In this document: positions 41,571 through 51,433 of the stretch, in pieces
Position numbering within the stretch: the first letter of the stretch is position 1
How the letters are laid out: each line of letters starts with the position of its first letter
Assembly: GCA_965243415.1 (NCBI GenBank)
Contig: OZ251549.1
Span: forward strand, 3,038,001 to 3,102,000
DNA from: G965204755 sp965243415
GTDB taxonomy: Bacteria > Acidobacteriota > Vicinamibacteria > Marinacidobacterales > Marinacidobacteraceae
Length of the DNA stretch: 64,000 nt
Direction of reading: 5' to 3'
The notes under the pieces: model-generated
Database searches by the model: none
Told to the model about the DNA's origin: nothing
Seen by the model: the letters and a program-made list of their open reading frames with translations, nothing else
Made by a program: the position numbers and the translations under genes

Positions 41571-44027
41571 TCAGGTAACGAGGTCGCCGAGGGTGGCGCG
41601 CAGTTCGTCCGCGATGGCGTGCGCCCGCCACTTGCTGCGCATCGCGGTTTCGACCTGTTCGCTGACCCGCGCCGCTTCGCTCCGGTCCCGATGGACCGGC
41701 AGCACCAGATACCGCCAGCGATCCCCGAGGTTCGGCAGGGTCGTGTCCACGAACACATACGGCGCGACCTGCCGCTGTACTTCCGTCGAGGACAGCAGCG
41801 CCAGCAGGTAGAACGGCGTGAGACCGTACGGATTGTCGAGGTTCCGAACGCGCAGGGTCAGCAACTCCCGCGTCAGCAGGACGCGCCGATCCCGGGCGGC
41901 GGCCATGGCGACGGTGCCGATTCGATAACTGCCTCGTCGGACGAAGATCACATCCCCCTCCTCGGGCATCCTCCTGTTGCGCGTCATGCGTTCCCAGACC
42001 TCCTCCGGAACGCCGGCGGTGGGATCCCGATACATCTCCCAGTTCACGATGTCCTTGACCCGGATGTAGGGCACGGGGCCGGCGCCCTTGTCGGTGTTGG
42101 CCGGAGAGCCATGCCCGTCCCACGCGTCCACCGCTCCTTCCTCCACGAGTCGCCCCAGGGTGACGCCGACGCGGTCGGGAGGCAGAGCCGGCGCCTCCTT
42201 GATCCGGGCCCGGTAGAAGGTCGGTTTGAGCAGGTCGTTTTCCAGGGCGGAGGACGGAACGGTGAAGACATGCTCGTTGTGTTCCGCGTCGGGGTCGTCG
42301 AGTTCGTCCAGGACCACCGAGAGATCGTTCCAGATCTCGTTCGTGCCCGGACGGTACAGGGGATCGCCCCGCAGGTCGTGTCCCATCTCCCGCGGCGTCG
42401 CCATGATGATCCGCTCGCCCTGGGGCCGGCCCTTCTCGACGACGAGCAGGCAGGTCTTCGCGTTGCAGTGCGGCCGGAAGGTGTTGTGCGGAAGATCTAC
42501 GATGGCGACGATGTTGTTTCCGCGGGTGATGAAGTCCCGGAGGAACTCCAGGGAGGGGGCGTGGAACACCGTGTCGGGAAGGACGATCCCCAGCCTCCCT
42601 CCGTCGCGGAGCATCTCGAAGGCGCGCTCGACGAACAGCACGTACGGATCGCGGTCCACCGCTGCCAAAGGCTCCCATGCCGTTCCCTTCCGGCGATGCC
42701 GATGTCCCAGGCGGAAGTGCCCGGCGTCCCGCTGCGATACCTTGGTCTTCGTCCCGAACGGGGGATTCGTCAGGACGATATCGAACTTACGGAAACGCCC
42801 CTCCTCCACGAAGCAGGCGCGCGCCTCGCCGACGAATTCCTCGGCTCGGTGCAGGGAATTCTCATGCACGATGTTGCTGCGCCCGTCACCGGAGATCGCC
42901 ATGTGTGCCTTGGCGATCCGGACCAGGTCGGTCTCCTTGTCGATCCCGAAGAACGAGCGCGCCGCGATGGCGCGCTGCTGTTGCGCGAGGCTCGAACTGC
43001 CCCTCCACTCCGGATCCTCGGCCATCGTCCGCCATACCTGCTTCATGGCATGGATCAGGAACCCGCCGGAACCGCAGGCGGGGTCGCAGACGCGATCTCC
43101 GTGGCGCGGGGACGCCAGTTTCACCGCGATTCGAACCACGCCGCGCGGGGTGAAGAACTCGCCCTTCTCGCCGATGAACTTGGACTCGGAGAAGACTTCG
43201 AAGGCGTCCCCCACGACATCGCTGTCAGTCTTCAGGAGGCTCCCGCGCTCCAACTGCCCGACCACCCAGGCGAGCGAGCGGTCGTCGAGGGTGAGATCCT
43301 CGTGGGGAGTGAAGATCCCCTCGCCGCTGAATTCATCTCGTACGCGGTGGAACATCTCCTTGACGCGGCGGGCGACCTCGCCGACCGGTTCCCCGGCTTG
43401 AACGCGGAAATGGGGCGGCTGTCCGAGGAAAGTCTGTTCGTCCTGCAACTTGGCGAAGACGATCTTGATCATCTCGTTGCCGAGTTTCTCGCGGCGGCTG
43501 ATCGAGGTATTGGCGTAGAGCGTGTTCAGGATGCGGCGGAAGGCGCTCTTCAGTTCGTCGCGGCGGAACGGTTCCAGGTCGGCCTTGGTCAGGCGGCCGA
43601 TGTCCTCGACGGATTGACCGAGGACCGGGATGTTGTTCAGGTAGTCGTCGAGGACGCGCGGTCCGTCCCGGTACAGGTAGGCGATGTCCGCACCGTTCGT
43701 CCAGACGCCCCAGATCGCCGAGGTCGCCGTCAGGTACGACTTCAACTGCGCCAGGCCGTCCTTGCGGCCGGGGTTCTTCGTTTCGACGATGCCCAGGATG
43801 TCGGACGTCGGATCGCGTCCCTCCGGGGATCGGTACACCACGAGGTCAGCCCGGTCAGGGAAGTGGCCGGCGCCGCGCGGAATGCGGACCTCGATGTCGA
43901 GCGCGGCCTTCGGGTACCGGTAACTCTCGACGAGGATCCGTTCGTACTCTTGGCGGACCTTCTCTTCCGGGGCCGAGAGGACCACGAGTTTCCCCGTGGC
44001 GAAGTCGGCGCCCTTGAGTCTGGACAT
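41571..44027 (-). CDS. Single-chain restriction-modification-like protein (HsdR_N, N6-methylase, HsdS-like)
   Basis: 818 residues. N-terminal residues about 20-130 look like the HsdR N-terminal nuclease domain: PDRADLVVYRS, then GIVETKNPGRKDGLAQLKSYL with the Asp ... Glu-x-Lys triad. The middle is a gamma-type N6-adenine methylase: FFTPRGVVRIAV, CDPACGSGGFLIHAM (motif I) and NPPFGTKT (motif IV). The last 250 residues (VTLGRLVEEGAVDAW, PYIRVKDIV, LTRELLTLRVRN) resemble an HsdS target-recognition domain. No separate HsdR helicase is encoded nearby, so it may act as a Type IIG-like enzyme or as a methylase. Contains two ACGT sites and has lower GC than the core. Confidence 0.82.
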   Translation of the reverse strand: MSRLKGADFATGKLVVLSAPEEKVRQEYERILVESYRYPKAALDIEVRIPRGAGHFPDRADLVVYRSPEGRDPTSDILGIVETKNPGRKDGLAQLKSYLTATSAIWGVWTNGADIAYLYRDGPRVLDDYLNNIPVLGQSVEDIGRLTKADLEPFRRDELKSAFRRILNTLYANTSISRREKLGNEMIKIVFAKLQDEQTFLGQPPHFRVQAGEPVGEVARRVKEMFHRVRDEFSGEGIFTPHEDLTLDDRSLAWVVGQLERGSLLKTDSDVVGDAFEVFSESKFIGEKGEFFTPRGVVRIAVKLASPRHGDRVCDPACGSGGFLIHAMKQVWRTMAEDPEWRGSSSLAQQQRAIAARSFFGIDKETDLVRIAKAHMAISGDGRSNIVHENSLHRAEEFVGEARACFVEEGRFRKFDIVLTNPPFGTKTKVSQRDAGHFRLGHRHRRKGTAWEPLAAVDRDPYVLFVERAFEMLRDGGRLGIVLPDTVFHAPSLEFLRDFITRGNNIVAIVDLPHNTFRPHCNAKTCLLVVEKGRPQGERIIMATPREMGHDLRGDPLYRPGTNEIWNDLSVVLDELDDPDAEHNEHVFTVPSSALENDLLKPTFYRARIKEAPALPPDRVGVTLGRLVEEGAVDAWDGHGSPANTDKGAGPVPYIRVKDIVNWEMYRDPTAGVPEEVWERMTRNRRMPEEGDVIFVRRGSYRIGTVAMAAARDRRVLLTRELLTLRVRNLDNPYGLTPFYLLALLSSTEVQRQVAPYVFVDTTLPNLGDRWRYLVLPVHRDRSEAARVSEQVETAMRSKWRAHAIADELRATLGDLVT

Positions 44028-44381
44028 CAGCAGTTCTCCTCTACGGTGCGGCGAAGTCTGCCGGAGCGTGCCGCCGGACGGGTTCGCCGTGGTTCTCAGG
44101 CGGAACCGTAGGCGCGGAGAAGGTCAAGAATCGTCATCCCCGTGGAGGGACACGTTCCAAGGGGGACGCGCCCTCCGGGCGGGGCGAGGAGCCGCTTCTA
44201 CTGTACCGCAGGTCGCCGGGGCGGCCCGCTGTCGTGGCGCTTCACCCGTGCGGGGACCTCCGGCGGAGGCAACGACTCGCCTATGCCGAAGGGAGGCGCC
44301 CGCAGCGGATCCGGTCCAGGCGGGCCGGCGCCGTTCGGTGCGGGCCCGGCGCGCTCGGTGATCCCGGCTGCCGGCCGCAGG
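44028..44381. other. Gene-free stretch between the methylase and symporter genes
   Basis: 354 bases. I see no convincing ORF, tRNA or terminator. It holds the upstream region of the methylase gene (minus strand) and the downstream end of the symporter operon. TTGACC on the minus strand (44127-44122) has no -10 partner at a usable distance. It contains one of the rare ACGT sites (44152). Confidence 0.5.
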
Positions 44382-46064
44382 TCAGCCCGGGAGGCCGCGG
44401 AGGCGGGCGACGATCGCCCGGCTCTCCGGGGGCGGGGGGCCGGTGCGGCGGCTCACCGCCCAGGTGACCAGCAGGTTCAGCAGCATCCCGAGCGTCCCGA
44501 TCCCCTCCGGGCTGATCCCGAACCACCAGGCTTCCGGGCCGCTCCACTCGAAGACCTTGAACCAGGCGATGTAGAGGGCGGTGAAGCCGGTGCCGGCGAT
44601 CATCCCGGCGACCGCGCCCCGGCTGGTCACCCAGGTGGTGAACACCCCGAGCACCAGCACCGGGAAGAAACTGGCCGCCGCCAGCCCGAAGGCGAAGGCG
44701 ACCACCGCCGCCACATAGTCGGGCGGGTAGATCCCGGCGAAGATCGCCACCACCACCGCGCCGGCGGCGGAGAGCCGGGCCGCCCGCAGTTCCCCGCGCT
44801 CGCTCATCCCCGGCCGCCAGAACCGCTTCAGCAGGTCGTGCGAGATCGAGGCGGAGATGACGAGCAGCAGCCCGGCGGCGGTGGAGAGCGCCGCCGCCAG
44901 CCCCCCGGCGGCGACCAGCCCCACCACCCAGGCCGGCAACTGGGCGATCTCCGGGTTCGCCAGCACGATGATGTCCCGGTCGATGACGATCTCCGCTCCG
45001 GGACCCTCGGAGTACTGGATGAGCCCGTCTCCGTTCCGGTCGGTGAACGAGATGAGCCCGGTGGCCTCCCAGTTCCGGAACCAGTCCGGGACCTCGGCGA
45101 CCGCCGTCCCGTGGAGGGTCTGGATCAGGTTCACCCGCGCGAAGGCGGCGACCGCCGGGGCGGTGGTGTAGAGGACGGCGATGAACAGCAGCGCCCACAT
45201 CACGCTCCAGCGGGCCAGCCGCGCGCTCTTCACCGTGTAGAACCGGATGAGCACATGCGGCAGGCCGGCGGTGCCGGCCATGAGGGCCAGGGTGATGGCG
45301 AAGACATCGCCCAGGGACTTCTTGCCGGCGACGAAGGCGCCGGTGTACTCCGGGAGTCCCAGGTCGGCGTGGATGCGGTCGATCGCCCGCAGCAGCGCCA
45401 CCCCGGCGTTCTCCCCTTCCACCAGCGTGGAGCCGAAGCCGATCTGCGGGATCGGGGTGCCGGTCATCATCCAGGAGATGGCGCCGGCCGGGATCAGGAA
45501 GGCGACGATCAGGACGCAGTACTGCGCCACCTGCGTGTAGGTGATGCCGCGCATCCCTCCCAGGGTGGCGTAGAGCAGGACGATCACCCCGCCGATCACC
45601 ACCCCCCACTCCACCGGGATGGTGAAGAACCGGGAGAAGACGACGCCGACGCCGCGCATCTGCCCGGCGACATAGGTGAACGAGATGAAGACCGCGCACA
45701 CCACCGCGGTGAGCCGGGCGGCGTGGGAGGCGTAGCGGTCGCCGACGAACTCCGGGATCGTGTAGCGCCCGTAGCGGCGCAGGTACGGGGCGACCAGCAG
45801 CGCCAGCAGGACGTACCCGCCGGTCCAGCCCATCAGGTAGATCGCCCCGTCGTAGCCCATGAACGAGATCAGGCCGGCCATCGAGATGAACGAGGCGGCG
45901 CTCATCCAATCGGCCCCGGTGGCCATCCCGTTGGCGACCGCCGAGACCCCGCGGCCGGCCACATAGAAACCGGAGGTGGTGCGGACGCGGCTGGCGACCG
46001 CGATCGCCGTGTAGAGGGCGAAACTGCCGGCGACGAAGACGAAGGTCCAGGCGCCGATGCTCAC
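44382..46064 (-). CDS. Sodium:solute symporter (ActP/VC_2705-like)
   Basis: 560 residues with about 13 hydrophobic helices, SSS family. Characteristic parts are TTSGFYVAGRGVSAVANGMATGADWMSAASFI, SFMGYDGAIYLMGW, QMRGVGVVFSRFF and ALSTAAGLLLVISASISHDLLKR (sodium-site Ser/Thr). Such carriers import acetate or other small carboxylates. An extra-membrane loop contains DRNGDGLIQYSE, a perfect EF-hand calcium loop. The start overlaps the stop of the DUF4212 gene (ATGA), so the two form one unit, divergent from the cox genes. Confidence 0.9.
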   Translation of the reverse strand: MSIGAWTFVFVAGSFALYTAIAVASRVRTTSGFYVAGRGVSAVANGMATGADWMSAASFISMAGLISFMGYDGAIYLMGWTGGYVLLALLVAPYLRRYGRYTIPEFVGDRYASHAARLTAVVCAVFISFTYVAGQMRGVGVVFSRFFTIPVEWGVVIGGVIVLLYATLGGMRGITYTQVAQYCVLIVAFLIPAGAISWMMTGTPIPQIGFGSTLVEGENAGVALLRAIDRIHADLGLPEYTGAFVAGKKSLGDVFAITLALMAGTAGLPHVLIRFYTVKSARLARWSVMWALLFIAVLYTTAPAVAAFARVNLIQTLHGTAVAEVPDWFRNWEATGLISFTDRNGDGLIQYSEGPGAEIVIDRDIIVLANPEIAQLPAWVVGLVAAGGLAAALSTAAGLLLVISASISHDLLKRFWRPGMSERGELRAARLSAAGAVVVAIFAGIYPPDYVAAVVAFAFGLAAASFFPVLVLGVFTTWVTSRGAVAGMIAGTGFTALYIAWFKVFEWSGPEAWWFGISPEGIGTLGMLLNLLVTWAVSRRTGPPPPESRAIVARLRGLPG

Positions 46065-46456
46065 GAGGAACCGTCGTTTCCGGGGTCGGCTCCGGGCGCG
46101 GGATCGCGGCCCGGCGGTGAGTCCGGATCGCGTTCGAGGCGATCCATGACCACCGCGTTCACCACCAGCAGGACCAGGAAGACCAGGATCGCGCCCTGCT
46201 GGGCGAACCAGAACCCGAGCGGGAAGCCGAAGAACCGGATCCCGTTCAGCGGGGCGGCGAAGAGCACCCCGAGGCCCAGCGAGACCGTGAACCAGACCGC
46301 GAGCAGTACCGCGATGAGCCGGAGACTCCGCCGCCAGGCGCGCTCCCCCCGGCCGCCGCTGCCGTCGCCGCCGGTTCCGTCCTCCCCTCCGGCCCCGGAG
46401 TCGGCGCCGGGATCACCCGGGGCGCCGGGACCGGGGAGGGGGGACACGGAGGCCAC
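46061..46456 (-). CDS. DUF4212 small subunit of the symporter
   Basis: 131 residues if the GTG at 46456 is the start. The frame is open to 46561, but an earlier start would leave no room for promoters in the divergent gap. The core RRSLRLIAVLLAVWFTVSLGLG and FFGFPLGFWFAQQGAILVFLVLLVVNA is DUF4212, a two-helix protein that always accompanies VC_2705-type symporters. A Gly/Asp-rich stretch (GDSGAGG, GDGSGGRGERA-like) extends the N-terminus beyond the usual 85-100 residues. Confidence 0.82.
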   Translation of the reverse strand: MASVSPLPGPGAPGDPGADSGAGGEDGTGGDGSGGRGERAWRRSLRLIAVLLAVWFTVSLGLGVLFAAPLNGIRFFGFPLGFWFAQQGAILVFLVLLVVNAVVMDRLERDPDSPPGRDPAPGADPGNDGSS

Positions 46457-46551
46457 GAAGCGGGGGAGGGGGAGGGCGGGACGCCGGGGCGGCGTTCGCT
46501 TTCGGCGGAATTTAGGCGATATGCTCGCCGGCCCGTTCGAGGAGGAGACCG

Positions 46552-47421
46552 TTGATCCCACCGTCCTTCGATTACCGAGCGCCGGAGAGCCTCGCCGAGG
46601 CCAGCCGGCTGCTCGTCGAGAACCCGGAAGCGAAACTCCTCGCCGGCGGCCACAGCCTCATCCCGATGATGAAGTTCCGGCTGGCGGAGCCGCCCCGACT
46701 CATCGACCTGCGCCGGGTCCCCGGCCTCTCCGGCATCCGCGCCGAGAACGGCGAGATCGTGATCGGCGCCATGACCCGCGAGTCGGAAGTGGAGAAGTCG
46801 GAGGTCGTCCTCCGGCGCCTGCCGCTCCTCGCCGACACCGCCCGGGTCGTCGCCGATCCGCTGGTGCGCAACCTGGCCACCATCGGCGGGAACCTCGCCC
46901 ACGCCGACCCGGCGAACGACCACCCGGCGACCATGCTGGCCTACCGGGCGCGGTTCGCGGTCTCCGGCCCCGGGGGCGACCGGCAGGTCCCGGCCGACGA
47001 CTTCTTCACCGGGCCGTTCTCGACCGCGCTCGAAGCCGGCGAGATCCTCACCGCGATCCACCTCCCCGAGCCCGGCCCCGGCGCGGGAGGCGCCTACGAG
47101 AAGTTCGAGCGCAAGGTGGGCGACTACGCGGTGGCGGCGGTCGCGGTCCAACTGCGGGTCGAAACGGGCCGGATCGCCGAGGCCGGGGTGGCGCTCACCA
47201 ATGTGGGCCTGACCCCCATCCGCGCCGAAGCGGCGGAAGCGGCGCTCGTCGGCAGCGACGGCGGGGAGGCGGCCCGGGACGCGGCGTCCGCCGCGGCCGC
47301 CGAAGCCGCCGACCCGACGGCGGACAGCCGGGGCGGCGTCGAATACAAGCGGGCCCTGGTCCGCACTCTCGCCTGGCGGGCCCTCGACAGGGCGCTCGGA
47401 AGGGCGTCGGAGGCAGCATGA
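46552..47421 (+). CDS. coxM: Carbon monoxide dehydrogenase medium (FAD) subunit
   Basis: 289 residues, TTG start fixed by GGAGGAG at 46541. The FAD-binding motifs AGGHSLIPMMKFRLAEP and ATIGGNLAHADPANDHPA are those of CoxM/XdhB flavoproteins. The second half (AVAVQLRVETGRIAEAGVALTNVG) is the CO-dehydrogenase flavoprotein C-terminal domain. It passes electrons from the iron-sulfur subunit to FAD and on to quinones. The order M-S-L is the canonical cox order. Overlaps coxS by ATGA. Confidence 0.93.
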   Translation: MIPPSFDYRAPESLAEASRLLVENPEAKLLAGGHSLIPMMKFRLAEPPRLIDLRRVPGLSGIRAENGEIVIGAMTRESEVEKSEVVLRRLPLLADTARVVADPLVRNLATIGGNLAHADPANDHPATMLAYRARFAVSGPGGDRQVPADDFFTGPFSTALEAGEILTAIHLPEPGPGAGGAYEKFERKVGDYAVAAVAVQLRVETGRIAEAGVALTNVGLTPIRAEAAEAALVGSDGGEAARDAASAAAAEAADPTADSRGGVEYKRALVRTLAWRALDRALGRASEAA

Positions 47422-47892
47422 GCGCGCATCGCATCTCGGTGACCATCAACGGGGAGGCGCACGAGCGGGAGGTCGAATCCCGGCTCCTCCTCGTCCACTT
47501 CATCCGCGAAGAGGTCGGGCTCACCGGCACCCACATCGGCTGCGACACCACCTCCTGCGGCGCCTGCACGGTCCTGCTCGACGGCGTGCCGGTGAAGAGT
47601 TGCACCGTCTTCGCGGTCGCCGCGGACGGCGCCGCGATCACCACCGTGGAAGGCCTCGCGAACGGCGACCTCCACCCGGTGCAGCAGGGCTTCCGCGAGA
47701 AGCACGGCCTGCAGTGCGGTTTCTGCACCCCGGGCATGATGTTGACCGCGAAGGCGCTCCTCGAAGAGAACCCCGATCCCACCGAAGAGGACATCCGCTG
47801 GGGCATCTCCGGCAACCTCTGCCGGTGCACCGGCTATGTCAACATCGTGAAGGCGGTGCAGCACGCCGCCGCGGCGATGAAGGAGAAGAGCG

Positions 47893-47900
<8 letters not shown>
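47418..47900 (+). CDS. coxS: Carbon monoxide dehydrogenase small (2Fe-2S) subunit
   Basis: 160 residues from ATG 47418. Plant-type [2Fe-2S] cluster: GCDTTSCGACTVLLDG (Cys-X4-Cys-X2-Cys) and a later Cys in KSCTVFA. A second four-helix cluster domain has LQCGFCTPGMML and CRCTGYVNIVKAV. Typical CoxS length. The frame extends upstream over coxM and the divergent gap, but only this part is real. It overlaps coxL by eight bases. Confidence 0.96.
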
Positions 47901-50238
<2,338 letters not shown>

Positions 50239-50263
50239 GTCGCCGGCCCCGGCCGCCGCTCCC

Positions 50264-51295
50264 GTGAACGGCGGACCGGGAGGCGGGTCGGCCGCCGGAT
50301 CACGAAGCCGGCCGACCGATGTCTTCGCCGAAGCGGCGCGCCTCCGGGAGGATGGCGTCCCCTTCGTCCTGGCCACCGTCGTCCGCGCCGAGCGCCCCAC
50401 TTCGGCGCGTCCGGGCGCGAAAGCCGTCGTCCTCGAAGGCGGCGAAGTGCGGGGCTTCGTCGGCGGCGCCTGCGTCCGTCCCGCGGTCCGGCGCGAATCG
50501 CTGCGGGCGCTCGCCGACGGCGCCCCCCGACTGCTCCGCATCTCCCCGGACGCGCCGCCGGGGGGTGCGGGAGCGCCGGAAGGAGTCCTGGAGGAGACGA
50601 TGGCCTGCGTGAGCGGCGGCGCGCTCGACATCCACCTCGAGCCCTTCCTCCCCGCGCGGAGACTGCTGCTCGCCGGGAGTTCCCCGGTGGTGGAGTCGCT
50701 GGCCGCCCTCGGCGAAGCGCTCGGCCTGGAAGTCCGTCGGGCCGCGGCGGAAACGGCGCTCGCGGAGGCGGCGGAAGGCGCGCTCCTGGTGGTCGCCGGC
50801 CACGGGGAAGGGGAGTGGGAGGCGCTCAAGGCCGGATTGGGCGGCGGCCGCGCCCGCTACGCGGGGCTGGTGGCGAGCCCCCGGCGCGCGGCGGAAGTGC
50901 GGGAGCGGCTCTCGGGGATGGGTCTTTCCGCGGAGGAGATCGCCCGGCTCCGCTCCCCCGCCGGACTCGACCTCGGCGCGGAGACCCCGGGCGAGATCGC
51001 GGTCAGCATCCTCGCCGAGATCGTCGAGGCGGAGCGGCGCGGGAAGCACGCGGAAGAGGCCCCCGCCCGGAGCGCCGCGGAGCCGCCGTCAGGGGCGGTT
51101 GCCGAGCCGGCGGCGAACGGGACGCCGGCGGAACCGGTCGGGATCTCCCTCGCCCCGACCCCCGAGCGGCGCGACCCCATCTGCGGCATGACCGTCTCCG
51201 AGGACAGTCCCCACCGGACGACGCGGGGCGGCGAGACCTTCTTCTTCTGCTGCGCCGGCTGCCGGGAGACCTTCGAGGCCGCCCGCCCCGCCTGA
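50264..51295 (+). CDS. CoxI/XdhC-family maturation factor fused to a YHS metal-binding domain
   Basis: 343 residues from a GTG 25 bases after coxL. Residues about 25-85 are the XdhC_CoxI domain (FVLATVVRAERPTSARPGAKAVV, GFVGGACVRPAV). Residues about 125-245 are the XdhC C-terminal Rossmann-like domain (PARRLLLAGSSPVVESLAALGE, PRRAAEVRERLSGMGL). After a Pro/Ala linker, residues 300-343 are a YHS domain: RRDPICGMTVSED, then FFFCCAGCRETFEA. XdhC proteins insert or protect the sulfurated molybdenum cofactor. The YHS cysteines suggest metal, perhaps copper, handling for the Mo-S-Cu centre. The role is inferred from the fusion. Confidence 0.85.
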   Translation: MNGGPGGGSAAGSRSRPTDVFAEAARLREDGVPFVLATVVRAERPTSARPGAKAVVLEGGEVRGFVGGACVRPAVRRESLRALADGAPRLLRISPDAPPGGAGAPEGVLEETMACVSGGALDIHLEPFLPARRLLLAGSSPVVESLAALGEALGLEVRRAAAETALAEAAEGALLVVAGHGEGEWEALKAGLGGGRARYAGLVASPRRAAEVRERLSGMGLSAEEIARLRSPAGLDLGAETPGEIAVSILAEIVEAERRGKHAEEAPARSAAEPPSGAVAEPAANGTPAEPVGISLAPTPERRDPICGMTVSEDSPHRTTRGGETFFFCCAGCRETFEAARPA

Positions 51296-51433
51296 CCCGG
51301 CTTCCCGGGGGCGGAGGCGGCCCCTCCCGCCCCGTCACCCCGCCCGGAAGCCGGTTGCCGGCGCTTCCGACCGGGTGGTACAACGGGCCGGCACGGGTCG
51401 TTCCCCCTTTCCACGACGACGGAGGTCCTCTCC

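Noticed and set aside
44099..44127. Minus-strand promoter with TTGACC ahead of the methylase gene
   Set aside because: No -10-like hexamer occurs 15-19 bases downstream.
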